A DNA stretch of 60,162 bases from an uncultured Lachnospiraceae bacterium (lineage in GTDB: Bacteria; Bacillota; Clostridia; Lachnospirales; Lachnospiraceae): contig CAJOQM010000031.1 in the NCBI GenBank assembly GCA_905236845.1, positions 1 through 60,162 of the forward strand. The letters are read 5' to 3'. A model generated the notes under the pieces. That model had not been told where the DNA came from. It saw nothing but the letters and a program-made list of their open reading frames with translations, and did no database searches. The position numbers were made by a program, and so were the translations under genes. Each line of letters begins with the position of its first letter. The stretch's first letter is position 1. Shown here in pieces: positions 8,813 through 18,083 of the stretch.

Positions 8813-9946
8813 TTAATCTGCCATCAAGCCGCGGGAAATAACGAGCTTCTGGATTTCGGAAGTTCCCTCGTAGATGGGGAGTATCCTTGCGTCTCTGTAA
8901 ATACGCTCGATTGCGTATTCCTTCATGTAGCCGTATCCGCCGTGGATCTGAAGAGACTTGTATGCTACTTCGTTTGCCACCTCTGATGCATAGTACTTTG
9001 CAATAGCAGCTTCCGTGGTAACAGGCTGATGATTGTCAAGCTTGTCTGCAGCAGAGTATACCAGCTGGCGTGCAGCCTCAACCTTTGCACCCATATCTGC
9101 AATGGCAAACTGGGTATTCTGGAAGTTTGCAATGGGGCGGCCAAACTGTATGCGCTCCTTTGAATATGAAATAGCGCAATCTAAAGCGCCCTTTGCTGCG
9201 CCAAGAGACTGTGCGGCAACGGTTACGCGGCCGGCATCAAGGATGCTCATGGCTATGTTAAAGCCCTTGCCTACCTTGCCCAGGATGTTCTCCTTGGGAA
9301 CCCGAACGTTTTCAAGGATGATATCCGATGTAACGGAAGCGTGGATACCCATCTTGGACTCGGGCTTACCTGTGGAGAATCCCTCCCACTTGCTCTCTAC
9401 GATGAAAGCTGTGATGCCCCGGGTGCCTGCCTTCATATCCGTCTTTGCGAATATTACGGCATAGTCGCACTTGGGTGCCATGGTGATGAAAGTCTTACGA
9501 CCGTTCAATATATAGTAATCGCCGTCTTCTACAGCCGTGGTAGATACGGAACCCGCATCACATCCTGCGCCGGGCTCTGTCAGACCGAAAGATGCGATAG
9601 TCTTTCCCTGTGCCAGGGGTGTTAAGTATTTTTGCTTCTGTTCTTCATTTCCATAATAAAGATAAGGAGCTCCCGAAAGAGAATTACTCATAAGGAATGA
9701 ACCTGCGGATACATCCTTTGATGCAAACTCTTCCATGGCGATAACGAGAGACTTGTAGTCTCCGCCCATTCCGCCGTACTCCTTGGGGATGGTGATTCCG
9801 GTAAAGCCGTAGCGGGCTACCGCATCCCAGAGCTCCTTCGGATATTCACCGGTCTCATCGGCATCGATTGCTACCGGCTCGATCTCATTCTCGGCAAATT
9901 CTTTTGCCAGCTTTCTGATCATTTCATGTTTCTTCTCAAACAGCAT
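8813..9946 (-). CDS. Acyl-CoA dehydrogenase (short-chain, butyryl-CoA type)
   Basis: A 377-residue flavoprotein that oxidises a short-chain acyl-CoA or, with Etf in anaerobes, reduces the enoyl-CoA. N-terminal helices (1-115) lead to FGLTEPGAGCDAG, the middle beta domain, and a C-terminal helical domain with the catalytic glutamate in YEGTSEIQ and the QIHGGYGYMKEY signature. The motifs are those of butyryl-CoA dehydrogenase (Bcd), but no crt, hbd or thl genes are next to it, so crotonyl-CoA as the substrate is only probable. It is followed by etfB and etfA and preceded by a NifU-like gene 14 bases away. Confidence 0.9.
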   Translation of the reverse strand: MLFEKKHEMIRKLAKEFAENEIEPVAIDADETGEYPKELWDAVARYGFTGITIPKEYGGMGGDYKSLVIAMEEFASKDVSAGSFLMSNSLSGAPYLYYGNEEQKQKYLTPLAQGKTIASFGLTEPGAGCDAGSVSTTAVEDGDYYILNGRKTFITMAPKCDYAVIFAKTDMKAGTRGITAFIVESKWEGFSTGKPESKMGIHASVTSDIILENVRVPKENILGKVGKGFNIAMSILDAGRVTVAAQSLGAAKGALDCAISYSKERIQFGRPIANFQNTQFAIADMGAKVEAARQLVYSAADKLDNHQPVTTEAAIAKYYASEVANEVAYKSLQIHGGYGYMKEYAIERIYRDARILPIYEGTSEIQKLVISRGLMAD

Positions 9947-9960
9947 TTGCTCTCCTCCTG

Positions 9961-10260
9961 TTAATCTTTATGCGTGAAAAGGCCCTTTGCCATTTCCCAT
10001 ACATCATCATCGAGATCGTCGTCGATCTCTACATGACGAATCTCGCGGACATTCTTTCTGATCTCGGGCTGCACCACATCCTTTAAGGTGTCGTTTATGG
10101 CGTAGCACCCGGAACATTGTCCCCGGAATCGCACCGAACAGGCTCTGTCTTCCGGAAACACATCCACAAGCTCGATAAATCCGTTATGCTCCATTAGCTT
10201 TGGATTTATAATCTCGTCTATGACTTTTTCAATTTTTTCTGTCAGTTCCTGTGTTTCCAT
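9961..10260 (-). CDS. NifU C-terminal-domain Fe-S protein
   Basis: A 99-residue protein equal to the C-terminal domain of NifU (Nfu type). Its GQCSGCYA segment holds the CxxC pair that carries or delivers an Fe-S cluster. It has no N-terminal IscU-like or [2Fe-2S] domain. It is the first gene of the unit running into the acyl-CoA dehydrogenase and etfBA, just after the terminator that ends atoDA. None of the downstream enzymes needs an Fe-S cluster in itself, so its presence here is unexplained; a role with a ferredoxin partner is possible. Confidence 0.82.
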   Translation of the reverse strand: METQELTEKIEKVIDEIINPKLMEHNGFIELVDVFPEDRACSVRFRGQCSGCYAINDTLKDVVQPEIRKNVREIRHVEIDDDLDDDVWEMAKGLFTHKD

Positions 10261-10299
10261 GGATAATTGCCTGTTTGTTAAAAATTTATTTATCTAAAG

Positions 10300-10339
10300 C
10301 CGAAAAAACGGCTCTTCTTAATTCTCATAAAGAAGAGCC
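10300..10339 (-). terminator. Terminator after atoA
   Basis: A perfect 10-bp stem, GGCTCTTCTT (10310-10319) with AAGAAGAGCC (10330-10339), a 10-base loop and a run of six T on the minus strand. It separates atoDA from the nifU-like/etf unit. Confidence 0.92.
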
Positions 10340-10378
10340 ATGTTTAATTCGCCTAAAACGCCCTTATAAGCGCCTCAA

Positions 10379-11077
10379 TTAAAACTGTACGTCCGTCTTC
10401 AGATCGTCGGCTACGGTAAAGTCTGCCTCGGTGTTTGCCTTGATATTCTCAAGATCGTAACCCTCGCGGATTTCCTTAAGAACCATCTTGCGGTCTACGA
10501 ACTGGAACCAGCATCTTTCCGTAACAACGTCTGTTATAAGGCCGTTGCAGGTAAGGGGCAGTGTGCACTTGTGAAGAAGCTTGGGATCGCCGTTCTTTGT
10601 GCAGTGTGTCGTCTGAACGATAACACGACGTGCCTGGCAAAGATCCATAGCTCCGCCCATGCCGGCGAAATTGCCCTTGATATACCAGTTTGCAAGGTCA
10701 GCTGTCTCGGAAACCTCGAAAGCACCGAGAACGGTACCTGCAAGATGTCCGCCTCTGATAAGAGAATAGCTGGTAACGTGTGAGAACACCATAGCGCCCG
10801 GTACGGGAAGGAAAGGTGTACCGCCTGCGTTGGAGAAGGACTCCAGCTGTGTACGGGCGGGAATATCAGGATCTGAACGTGAAATCTGTGTGCCCATACC
10901 TACGCAGCCGTTCTCTGTATGGATAAGAACGCCGTCAGCTACATAATTTGAAACAAGAAGAGGTGCGCCGATACCAAGGTTGATAACATCGCCCGGCTCG
11001 AAGAATTTCGCAATTCTCCTTGCCATAGCCTCTTTATCTTCACGGGTTTTACCCGTTCCCTGTTTAATTTCTGCCAT
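10379..11077 (-). CDS. atoA: Acetate/acetoacetate CoA-transferase subunit beta
   Basis: The catalytic subunit (232 residues) of a type I CoA-transferase that moves CoA between acyl groups such as acetyl, acetoacetyl or butyryl. The active-site glutamate lies in IHTENGCVGMG near residue 56. GDVINLGIGAP near residue 32 and MGGAMDL further on are standard. It pairs with the alpha subunit 17 bases upstream and ends at a strong terminator. Substrate preference cannot be read from sequence. With the acyl-CoA dehydrogenase and Etf nearby, a role in short-chain fatty acid formation or uptake is inferred. Confidence 0.88.
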   Translation of the reverse strand: MAEIKQGTGKTREDKEAMARRIAKFFEPGDVINLGIGAPLLVSNYVADGVLIHTENGCVGMGTQISRSDPDIPARTQLESFSNAGGTPFLPVPGAMVFSHVTSYSLIRGGHLAGTVLGAFEVSETADLANWYIKGNFAGMGGAMDLCQARRVIVQTTHCTKNGDPKLLHKCTLPLTCNGLITDVVTERCWFQFVDRKMVLKEIREGYDLENIKANTEADFTVADDLKTDVQF

Positions 11078-11094
11078 GACTTATTTTCCTCCTC

Positions 11095-11781
11095 TTAGAT
11101 GTACTGCTTCTGGGTATCCAGAACCATGTTTACGAATACACCCGGAGTCTTGATGATATCGGGTGAAAGCTCCTCGATGTCGCAGATATGATCTGCCTCA
11201 ACTATGGTGCAGTCAGCAGCCATAGCCATAACGGAGTTGTAGTTCTCCATAGTACCTCTGTAGGTGAGGTTACCCATATAGTCAGCGCGACGAGCACGTA
11301 CAAGAGCTACATCAGCATGAAGAGGCTTCTCAATGAACCACTCCTTGCCGTCAACGGTAACCTTCTCGCGCTGTGTGGTATCGTTCTCAAAGTCGTTGTT
11401 GGTATTCATACCTGCACGAAGGAGAACGCCACCGCAGCCTGCGCCGCCGCAACGAATCTTCTCTACCAATGTACCCTGGGGAGTAATGTGAAGCTTGAAG
11501 TGGTTTCCCTCCTCATACATCTTACCAAACTCAGGGTTAAGACCTACATGTGAATGCCAGCACTCACTTACAAGGTCTGCATGATACAGACGTCCCTGGC
11601 AAAGATCGGGATCGCCTGCGTCGTTGGAGATAAGCTTAATATTCTTAACTCCGCTTTCTACTACAAGGTCAATAAGCTTTCTGGGAACACCGGTGGTAGC
11701 GAAACCGCCGACCATAAGTGTCATTCCGTCAAAGAATTTTGCCTTGATTTCCTCTTCCGAGGCAAGCTTGTTGAACATCAT
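11095..11781 (-). CDS. atoD: Acetate/acetoacetate CoA-transferase subunit alpha
   Basis: A 228-residue partner of AtoA. It shows the CoA-binding GGFATTGVPRKLID near residue 23 and the AtoD-type run PQGTLVEKIRCGGAGCGGVL, which distinguishes it from succinyl-CoA:3-oxoacid transferases. ADYMGNLTYRG and TPGVFVNMV follow in the usual order. The cysteines in GGAGCGGV are somewhat unusual for the family. It is the first gene of the two-gene unit and is preceded by an AGGA-type ribosome binding site about 11 bases before the ATG. Confidence 0.88.
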   Translation of the reverse strand: MMFNKLASEEEIKAKFFDGMTLMVGGFATTGVPRKLIDLVVESGVKNIKLISNDAGDPDLCQGRLYHADLVSECWHSHVGLNPEFGKMYEEGNHFKLHITPQGTLVEKIRCGGAGCGGVLLRAGMNTNNDFENDTTQREKVTVDGKEWFIEKPLHADVALVRARRADYMGNLTYRGTMENYNSVMAMAADCTIVEADHICDIEELSPDIIKTPGVFVNMVLDTQKQYI

Positions 11782-11835
11782 AAGACAATTTCTTCCTTTC
11801 TTTGAAAAATAATCATGCTAATACGCATTTTCATA

Positions 11836-11871
11836 AGTAACCCCCTCGTGCCGTTAAAGGTATGAGGGGGT
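11836..11871 (-). terminator. Probable terminator after the SDR gene
   Basis: An 8-bp stem, ACCCCCTC (11840-11847) with GAGGGGGT (11864-11871), and a 16-base loop. The T run after it on the minus strand is poor, so termination may be partial, allowing some read-through into atoDA. Confidence 0.5.
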
Positions 11872-11900
11872 CAATTTACATAAGTAATATCCTAAGCGAA

Positions 11901-12707
11901 TCAACCCTTGCAAAGGAGTCCGCCGTCGGGATACAGAACCTGACCTGTATGATAGCATGAAGCATCAGAGCAAAGATAAACAGCTGCGCCGATGATATCT
12001 TCGGGCTTAGCCATACGTCCAAGAGGATGATCAGCAGGAATTGACTTCTCCTGTGCTTCCTTGGGAACGATGCTCTCCATCATGGGAGTAAGAGTAACTG
12101 TAGGTCCAATGCCGTTTACGGTTACTTCGGGAGCAAGCTCTGTAGCGCCCTGCTTAAGCATAGCGGTAAGAGCACCCTTTGTCATGCAGTAGCCTGCGTT
12201 TCCGCCGCCGGGGAAGGTAGCAATCTGATCGCGAACAGATGTAACGATGCAGATCTTACCATACTTAGCTTCCTTCTTCATGTAGGTACCGAAGATACGC
12301 ATGCAGTTGAATACTGAAGTAACGTTGGTCTCGAACATAGCATCCCAATCAGCCATGTCAAACTCAACGATGTCGTGCTTCCTGTTGAAGCCCTGTGAGC
12401 ATACAAGAATTTCAACGCTGCCGAATTCCTTAACGGCGAAATCCTTAACAGCCTCGATTTCCTCTACCTTGCCTGCATCAGCAGCCTTGTAGGTAATCTT
12501 GCCGCCTTTAGCGTCCTTCTCGATAGCCTTTACGCCTTCCTTGAGCTTTTCTTCGCCGCGGCTTGAAATAACCACGTTTGCGCCGAAAGCTGCAAGTCCG
12601 CGAGCGATAGCGTTGCCAAGTCCGCCTGCACCGCCAAATACTACAGCAGTCTTGCCGCTCATGTCAAAGATTGTGCTTAAATCTGAGGGTAAATACTTTG
12701 TTGCCAT
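11901..12707 (-). CDS. Short-chain dehydrogenase/reductase
   Basis: A 268-residue NAD(P)-dependent SDR. I placed the start at the ATG at 12705-12707, behind a GGAGG site, rather than at an upstream frame extension that covers the promoter and leader. The Rossmann motif is GGAGGLGNAIARGL. The catalytic Ser lies in IVTSVRDQ and the Tyr/Lys pair in GYCMTKGAL. The C-terminal YPDGGLLCKG is also typical. The substrate is unknown; its position before atoDA makes a hydroxyacyl or keto-acid substrate possible, but this is guesswork. It has its own promoter and a leader of about 110 bases with a hairpin. Confidence 0.85.
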   Translation of the reverse strand: MATKYLPSDLSTIFDMSGKTAVVFGGAGGLGNAIARGLAAFGANVVISSRGEEKLKEGVKAIEKDAKGGKITYKAADAGKVEEIEAVKDFAVKEFGSVEILVCSQGFNRKHDIVEFDMADWDAMFETNVTSVFNCMRIFGTYMKKEAKYGKICIVTSVRDQIATFPGGGNAGYCMTKGALTAMLKQGATELAPEVTVNGIGPTVTLTPMMESIVPKEAQEKSIPADHPLGRMAKPEDIIGAAVYLCSDASCYHTGQVLYPDGGLLCKG

Positions 12708-12751
12708 TTTGCAATACCTCCTGAAAATAAATAGAATAGTTTTATATGTGC

Positions 12752-12777
12752 TTCCCGACAAAGTGACACATCGGGAA
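12752..12777 (-). promoter_or_regulatory. Leader hairpin upstream of the SDR gene
   Basis: A perfect 7-bp inverted repeat, TTCCCGA (12752-12758) with TCGGGAA (12771-12777), sits midway in the inferred 5' leader. There is no T tract, so it looks like an RNA structure or a protein-binding palindrome rather than a terminator. Confidence 0.4.
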
Positions 12778-12825
12778 TGTACACTGTAAATCCGCCGTCT
12801 TTTGAATATTCCGACGACAATGAAT

Positions 12826-12855
12826 ACTATACAAAAAATCACACCGATTTGTCAA
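12826..12855 (-). promoter_or_regulatory. Promoter of the SDR gene
   Basis: Minus-strand TTGACA (12850-12855), an 18-base spacer and TATAGT (12826-12831). Transcription should begin near 12819, giving a leader of about 112 bases. Confidence 0.75.
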
Positions 12856-12905
12856 GGGTTAGGGGAAATTCATAAAAGTTTTACAAATAAAAATGGAAAC
12901 CCCTT

Positions 12906-14000
12906 TTACAGGATTTCCACGATATGAAGCTCCCTGTGGTCGCGCATATCCAAAAATTCATCCCCTATCTGGACAAGCGGCTTTGAGTAGGCGTTAGGAT
13001 TAGCCTCAACGATATTGGCCGTCCTGCCGTCGGAGAGACGGACAGGATGCTGGATATATGTATAAACCACATTCTGCAGGAATGTCATTACATAATGAAT
13101 ATCATATTTCTGGAGACCTTCTTCTTCGAAAATCTCTATGGCTGTAAACGGGCATAGAGCCGCACGATAAACCCTGGGAGATGTAATCGCATCATAGACG
13201 TCGGCTATGGCTACAAGACGGGCATACGGGTCTATCTGCGTACCTTTTATACCCAAAGGATATCCGGTGCCGTCGTAGCGCTCATGATGCATAAGTGCAG
13301 CGTTTTTGATATGTGAATCTATATCCTGTCCTTCGAGTATGTTGAAGCCTTCTATGGTATGACGCTGTACAGCCTGCCTCTCGGCATCCGTAAGCTTCCC
13401 GGTTTTTCTCAAAATATTATAGGGTACCTTCATTTTGCCTATATCATGAAGAAGCCCGCATAACGTCGCAAGATTGGTTTCCGCATCCCCCATCTTGAGC
13501 CACTTGCAAAATACATTGGTAATAAGCGCCACGTTTATGGAATGGGCGTAGCTCTCATCATCATAATCCCGCATGGAATGGAGCATATCATAAAAGCTGG
13601 TGCCCGCCTTTGCCTTTACCATAAGACCCGCAACCATTTCCAGCATATTATCCGTATCTATGGGAGCATTTTCCGAAACAATGGCATTGCATTTTGACTT
13701 AAACTGGTTTGATGCAGCATCAAATTCCTTCTTGTATTCCTTAAAGGCAGGCGTAGAGCGAACCAGCGTAAAATAGCTTTCCACATGGGTTTCTTTGTTT
13801 TTCTTTAACGCCTTGATATCGGCGTCCGTAAAGCCCTCACCCTCAATCTCCACCATTATGACGGAATGAAATTCAAGCCTGGTTATTATATTGTCGGTAA
13901 GAACCGTCTGTGATGGCACGATCATCTTGCCTTCGTCATTAAAAACGTCGGCATTTACCTTCATACCCGGTCTTAAATCCTTTGTTAATACTTTTCCCAT
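12906..14000 (-). CDS. HD-GYP domain cyclic-di-GMP phosphodiesterase
   Basis: 364 residues. The N-terminal 60 (KVLTKDLRPGMKVNADVF) resemble the small beta domain found before HD-GYP (DUF3391-like). The HD-GYP domain covers about 130-320: the metal-binding HDIGK near residue 188, the ERYDGTGYP loop with the GYP residues, and IADVYDAITSPRVYR. By family knowledge it hydrolyses c-di-GMP to pGpG or GMP in the cytoplasm. No membrane segment or receiver domain is present, so its input signal is unclear. It is the last gene of a unit with the cytidylate-kinase-like gene 9 bases upstream. Confidence 0.88.
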   Translation of the reverse strand: MGKVLTKDLRPGMKVNADVFNDEGKMIVPSQTVLTDNIITRLEFHSVIMVEIEGEGFTDADIKALKKNKETHVESYFTLVRSTPAFKEYKKEFDAASNQFKSKCNAIVSENAPIDTDNMLEMVAGLMVKAKAGTSFYDMLHSMRDYDDESYAHSINVALITNVFCKWLKMGDAETNLATLCGLLHDIGKMKVPYNILRKTGKLTDAERQAVQRHTIEGFNILEGQDIDSHIKNAALMHHERYDGTGYPLGIKGTQIDPYARLVAIADVYDAITSPRVYRAALCPFTAIEIFEEEGLQKYDIHYVMTFLQNVVYTYIQHPVRLSDGRTANIVEANPNAYSKPLVQIGDEFLDMRDHRELHIVEIL

Positions 14001-14009
14001 TTCAATTTC

Positions 14010-14621
14010 CTATGCGTTGTTTTTATTTTTCATTTCGCCGTACCGGATAATAATCTCAGCACTGCCTTCGATTCCTATGGAACTGTCTATGCAAATATCA
14101 TAATTGTATGCAGCTCCCCATTTTTCTTCAGTATAATAGTTATAATAACTTGACCTGTTCTTATCTATCCTCTTCATAAGAGCAGCAGCCTTATCTGCGG
14201 TGACTCCGTCTCTTTTAACGATAGTGGCAATACGGCTTTCGTCATCCGACAGAATAAAAGCACTTACAAGATCGTTCCTTTCCCTTAAAGCATAATCGGC
14301 ACACCGTCCCACAAAAACGCAGGACTCATTTTCTGATGCAAGGCGCTGGATGGTCTTTATCTGGGCAAGAAATGCCTGTACGGACAGGGGCATGGTGCTG
14401 CTTACATCGAATATATTTGTAGTTCCGATACTCATGGAATACAGAAGGGAACTAACAGGCTGCTCATCAAGGCTCTCAAGTATCTGAGCAGAATAATCGG
14501 AATCCTTGGCAGCTTCTGCCAGAATCTCCTTATCATAGAACGGGATATCAAGAGTCTTTGCAATGTGCTCTCCTACGGCTTTTCCTCCGGAGCCATACTG
14601 TCTTCCGATAGTATAAATCAT
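14010..14621 (-). CDS. Cytidylate kinase-like family protein
   Basis: A 203-residue P-loop protein of the cytidylate-kinase-like family common in Clostridia. It opens with TIGRQYGSGGKAVG (P-loop) and contains FVGRCADYALRERNDL and a basic lid region (RIDKNRSSYYNYYTEEKWG). It is distinct from true Cmk, which is about 220 residues with a different P-loop, and its substrate is not known. Its start overlaps the end of the DUF2225 gene by 4 bases (ATGA type), indicating translational coupling. Confidence 0.8.
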   Translation of the reverse strand: MIYTIGRQYGSGGKAVGEHIAKTLDIPFYDKEILAEAAKDSDYSAQILESLDEQPVSSLLYSMSIGTTNIFDVSSTMPLSVQAFLAQIKTIQRLASENESCVFVGRCADYALRERNDLVSAFILSDDESRIATIVKRDGVTADKAAALMKRIDKNRSSYYNYYTEEKWGAAYNYDICIDSSIGIEGSAEIIIRYGEMKNKNNA

Positions 14622-15436
14622 TGTGCCGCCTCCTCTTTGGCTTTTGCCTCTTTTATAAGCTCTTTTAAATCATAACACCTGTCTTTAAGCTGGGCGGATG
14701 ATGCATTGTTTGTCATTACCTGGGAGCAGACTTTCATAGCAAGGTCTGTTTTTTGAGTCTCATAAGCAAGAGCAGCTATGATATATTCCAAAGTAGGGAT
14801 GTCAAGCCCGCAAAAGGGCGGCGTTTCCTTTGCTTCTGCCTGAATAAGCGTATCCCTTGCCTTTTCGGCAAATTTATTGCTTTCGGAATACGAATCATCT
14901 ATCATGCTCTGCAATTCCTTATCAGGCTCGCTCCCGGATTCCTCCGCATATTTTTCTATCATCAGAGCTTTTCCCTTATACAGCCAGGAAAGAAGCAGAC
15001 AAAGGTATCCCGCCTCCGAATCTCTTCCCCGTTTTGCCATGGTGCATACAAGGGCAAGCTTGTGTATATCAATAGCCTCATCGTAGGAAAGCATATCTTC
15101 GTCGCCGCTTCCCCGCTTTACATAATGACTGCAGACCTGTTCCTTAATGAATTTCCTGTGAACCCCCGTGAGCTTGTCAAAGCTTCTTGTCATTGCGGAA
15201 TAACCGCATTTAGGACATCTGTATACTCCGTATTTAAGAGAATCCAAAGGAGAATTCAAAGGACGAAGATCAATATCCGTGCCTATGCGCCGCACCTTGC
15301 CCGTCTTTACCGTAAGCCCTGCAAACTGACTGTCGCAAATAGGACAGATAATTTTCTTTTTCAGGATATAAGGAATCTCTTCTTCCAGCTCCTCATCTTG
15401 TTTTTGTGCAAATTCATCAAGTGTCATGATTTTCAA
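14618..15436 (-). CDS. DUF2225 domain protein
   Basis: A 272-residue cytoplasmic protein of unknown function. Two CxxC pairs near residues 31-34 (CPIC) and 75-78 (CPKC) should bind a zinc ion. The flanking sequence, with [28 protein letters not shown] split around the second pair, is typical of DUF2225. The C-terminal part is helical and rich in Lys/Glu, like TPR-type repeats. It overlaps glnS and the cytidylate-kinase-like gene by 4 bases on each side, so it is tightly embedded in this unit. Confidence 0.8.
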   Translation of the reverse strand: MKIMTLDEFAQKQDEELEEEIPYILKKKIICPICDSQFAGLTVKTGKVRRIGTDIDLRPLNSPLDSLKYGVYRCPKCGYSAMTRSFDKLTGVHRKFIKEQVCSHYVKRGSGDEDMLSYDEAIDIHKLALVCTMAKRGRDSEAGYLCLLLSWLYKGKALMIEKYAEESGSEPDKELQSMIDDSYSESNKFAEKARDTLIQAEAKETPPFCGLDIPTLEYIIAALAYETQKTDLAMKVCSQVMTNNASSAQLKDRCYDLKELIKEAKAKEEAAQ

Positions 15437-17103
15437 CTCCCAGGTTTATATGAACTCTTAAGCGATACAACTCTGTTAAATATGGGCTCACCCGGCTTCG
15501 AATCCTTGGGATCCGCTGCGAAAAATCCGTTGCGGACGAACTGGAAAGCCTCATAGGGCTTTGCCTGCAAAAGCCTCTTTTCCACACGGCATTTATCCAT
15601 GACCGTAAGGGAATTCGGGTTTAATTTATATGAGCCGTCTTCGTTCTTTATATCTTCTTCATCATCCACTACAAGATTTTCATAAAGGCGGGCAGTAACC
15701 TCTGCGCTGTCCGCAGCATTTACCCAGTGGATCGTGCCTTTCACCTTGCGCCCGGTAAAATTAAGATCGGAGCGGGTTTCGGGATCGTAAGTGCAATGAA
15801 CCACCGTCACATTACCCTCCGAATCCTTTTCATAATCCACGCATTTAACAAAATACGCATTCATAAGACGCACTTCATTTCCCGGGAAGAGCCTGAAATA
15901 CTTCTTCGGGGGCTCTTCCATAAAGTCCGCCCGCTCTATATACAGTTCTCGGGAGAATGTAACCTCGCGGTTCCCCAAAGTCTCGTTCTCTACGTTGTTG
16001 GTGACAGTAAAAGTCTCGGTCTGCCCCTCGGGATAATTATCAATCACAAGCTTTATGGGGTCAAGCACCGCATAAAGCCTTTCGCAATCCATCTTCATAT
16101 CTTCCCGGATGCAATATTCAAGAAGAGCATAGTCGCTTGCGGAATTTGCCTTGGATATGCCCGAAAGCTCCACGAATTTCTTAATGGAGCCGGGAGTAAA
16201 TCCGCGGCGGCGAAGAGCGGCTATGGTTACAAGCCTGGGGTCGTCCCAGCCGTCTACTATGCCGTCGTCTACAAGCTTTTTTATGTATCTTTTGCCGGTA
16301 ATCACATTCTTAAGATAAAGCTTTGCAAACTCTATCTGGCGGGGAGGATTGTCCCAGCCCGTGTTTTCCACAACCCAGTCGTAAAGAGGCCTGTGATCTT
16401 CAAATTCCAAAGTGCAAAGGCTGTGGGTAATTCCCTCAATGGCGTCTTCTAAAGGATGGGCAAAATCATACATGGGATATATGACCCATTTATCCCCGGT
16501 ATTATGATGAGTCTGCTTGCTTATCCTGTAAATTACGGGATCTCGCATATTCATGTTGGGGGAAGCCATATCTATCTTTGCCCGCAGGCACTTTTGCCCG
16601 TCTTCAAACTTCCCGTCCTTCATATCCTCAAAGAGCTTAAGGTTTTCTTCGATGCTCCTGGTTCTAAAAGGGCTTTCCTTACCCGGAGATTCCAGGGTGC
16701 CCCGGTATTCGCGTATTTCTTCTGCGCTCAAGTCATCTACAAAGGCCTTGCCGTCTTTGATAAGCTTTACGGCGCATTCATACATGGTCTCAAAATAATC
16801 GGATGCAAAACGCACATCACCTTCCCATTGGGCGCCCAGCCATTCAATATCTTCCTTAATGGATTTTACAAAATCCGCATCTTCCTTTACGGGATTTGTA
16901 TCGTCAAAACGCAGGTTAAACCTCCCGCCGTATTCACACGCAATGCCGTAATTAAGAAGGATAGACTTTGCGTGCCCTATATGCAGATATCCGTTGGGTT
17001 CCGGCGGAAACCTGGTAACGACGGTCTTTGTCTTTCCTTCCTTTATATCATCATCTATGGCCCGCTCAATAAAATTGCGGGATACTGTTTCGTTTGCTTC
17101 CAT
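15433..17103 (-). CDS. glnS: Glutaminyl-tRNA synthetase
   Basis: A class I aminoacyl-tRNA synthetase (556 residues, full length) charging tRNA-Gln. It carries [16 protein letters not shown] (HIGH motif) near residue 32, RFDDTNP, and the GlnRS-type GWDDPRL stretch, followed by the C-terminal anticodon-binding beta barrels ending [19 protein letters not shown]. The KMSKS-equivalent reads VITGKR rather than the common VMSKR. I recall similar forms in related Clostridia, so I do not take it as inactivating. It overlaps DUF2225 by 4 bases and lies 11 bases after the rhomboid-like gene. Confidence 0.95.
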   Translation of the reverse strand: MEANETVSRNFIERAIDDDIKEGKTKTVVTRFPPEPNGYLHIGHAKSILLNYGIACEYGGRFNLRFDDTNPVKEDADFVKSIKEDIEWLGAQWEGDVRFASDYFETMYECAVKLIKDGKAFVDDLSAEEIREYRGTLESPGKESPFRTRSIEENLKLFEDMKDGKFEDGQKCLRAKIDMASPNMNMRDPVIYRISKQTHHNTGDKWVIYPMYDFAHPLEDAIEGITHSLCTLEFEDHRPLYDWVVENTGWDNPPRQIEFAKLYLKNVITGKRYIKKLVDDGIVDGWDDPRLVTIAALRRRGFTPGSIKKFVELSGISKANSASDYALLEYCIREDMKMDCERLYAVLDPIKLVIDNYPEGQTETFTVTNNVENETLGNREVTFSRELYIERADFMEEPPKKYFRLFPGNEVRLMNAYFVKCVDYEKDSEGNVTVVHCTYDPETRSDLNFTGRKVKGTIHWVNAADSAEVTARLYENLVVDDEEDIKNEDGSYKLNPNSLTVMDKCRVEKRLLQAKPYEAFQFVRNGFFAADPKDSKPGEPIFNRVVSLKSSYKPGS

Positions 17104-17114
17104 GGTCGCTCCTG

Positions 17115-17981
17115 TTATTTCTTAATGTGCTGGTGGGTAAAAAGATGATCCTGGCAATATTCATAATTGCCGTCGCATTTCGAGCAGAAACGGAATGTCA
17201 TATCATCTCCGTCAAGCTCCGTCCGCCCGCAGATAGCACATTTATGTTTTGTAACACCGCCTGAAGAGTTTCTGTATCCACTGTTTGCGGCGTATCCTTC
17301 GTTTCGTTTTCTGTATTCGGCTCTTCTTTTTGCCTGCTTAAAAGCCCCTGCGGGAGATGAGTATGCATTTTTTACAAGATACAGCATCAATCCGCAATTA
17401 ACAAGACTTGCCGCTACCATTACGAATACGCCAAGGTTTCCGCTCTGGTACGCAGTAATGCAGGCATAAATATTGTATGCGATATGAATGGCCGCAGCCC
17501 ATTTCATCTTTACGGGAATAATGAAATACAGCATTACCGTCATATTGGGAAAAGTAGCCGCCACCAGAAGAAAGAATGACAGGCTTATGTAATATGTGGA
17601 AAAGGCTGCCGTAGTTACAGAAAGTGTGGGATTTATGGCATATGCGATAAATCCTCCTATGACAGTCAGCACAATTCCCATCAGAACGAAAAGATTGAGC
17701 CTGAAAGCACCCCAGCTGCGCTCTAAAATATTTCCGAACTGATAGAAAATAAAAAGCATAAGAAGCGTGAATATATCAATACTTGAAGGAGGCATCACAA
17801 TCCAGGTAATAAGCCTCCATACCTGCCCCTTCAAAATATAAGCAGGCGAAAAACACAGTAAATACAAGGCTGTAGGAGCTATCATCTGAAGAATATAGCC
17901 TACCACATAACAGCCTATAAGAATCAACGTAAGATTATTTATGGCATACTTGCCATACTTTCTTTCAAGTTTACTAAGCAT
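17115..17981 (-). CDS. Rhomboid-like membrane protein with C-terminal zinc ribbon, probably inactive
   Basis: 288 residues. I chose the ATG at 17979-17981, which has a GGGAG site 7 bases upstream, over an earlier ATG. About six membrane segments (15-210) follow a rhomboid/Der1-like layout, with [13 protein letters not shown] and [10 protein letters not shown] before helix 3. The GxSG catalytic serine motif of rhomboid proteases is absent; the corresponding helix reads [13 protein letters not shown]. The tail (about 245-288) has [19 protein letters not shown] and histidines, likely a zinc site. The function is unknown, perhaps membrane-protein binding. It has its own promoter. Confidence 0.65.
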   Translation of the reverse strand: MLSKLERKYGKYAINNLTLILIGCYVVGYILQMIAPTALYLLCFSPAYILKGQVWRLITWIVMPPSSIDIFTLLMLFIFYQFGNILERSWGAFRLNLFVLMGIVLTVIGGFIAYAINPTLSVTTAAFSTYYISLSFFLLVAATFPNMTVMLYFIIPVKMKWAAAIHIAYNIYACITAYQSGNLGVFVMVAASLVNCGLMLYLVKNAYSSPAGAFKQAKRRAEYRKRNEGYAANSGYRNSSGGVTKHKCAICGRTELDGDDMTFRFCSKCDGNYEYCQDHLFTHQHIKK

Positions 17982-18010
17982 AAAAAATCTCCCAACGTAC
18001 AATCTTCAAA

Positions 18011-18039
18011 ATTATAGATTGCACGGGGAGAAATGTCAA
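18011..18039 (-). promoter_or_regulatory. Promoter of the rhomboid-like/glnS unit
   Basis: Minus-strand TTGACA (18034-18039), a 17-base spacer and TATAAT (18011-18016), a near-consensus vegetative promoter just upstream of the rhomboid-like start. Confidence 0.85.
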
Positions 18040-18083
18040 CTGTTTCCTAAATGGCGCCCGGACTCGTGATTTCGTCAGTTTCG

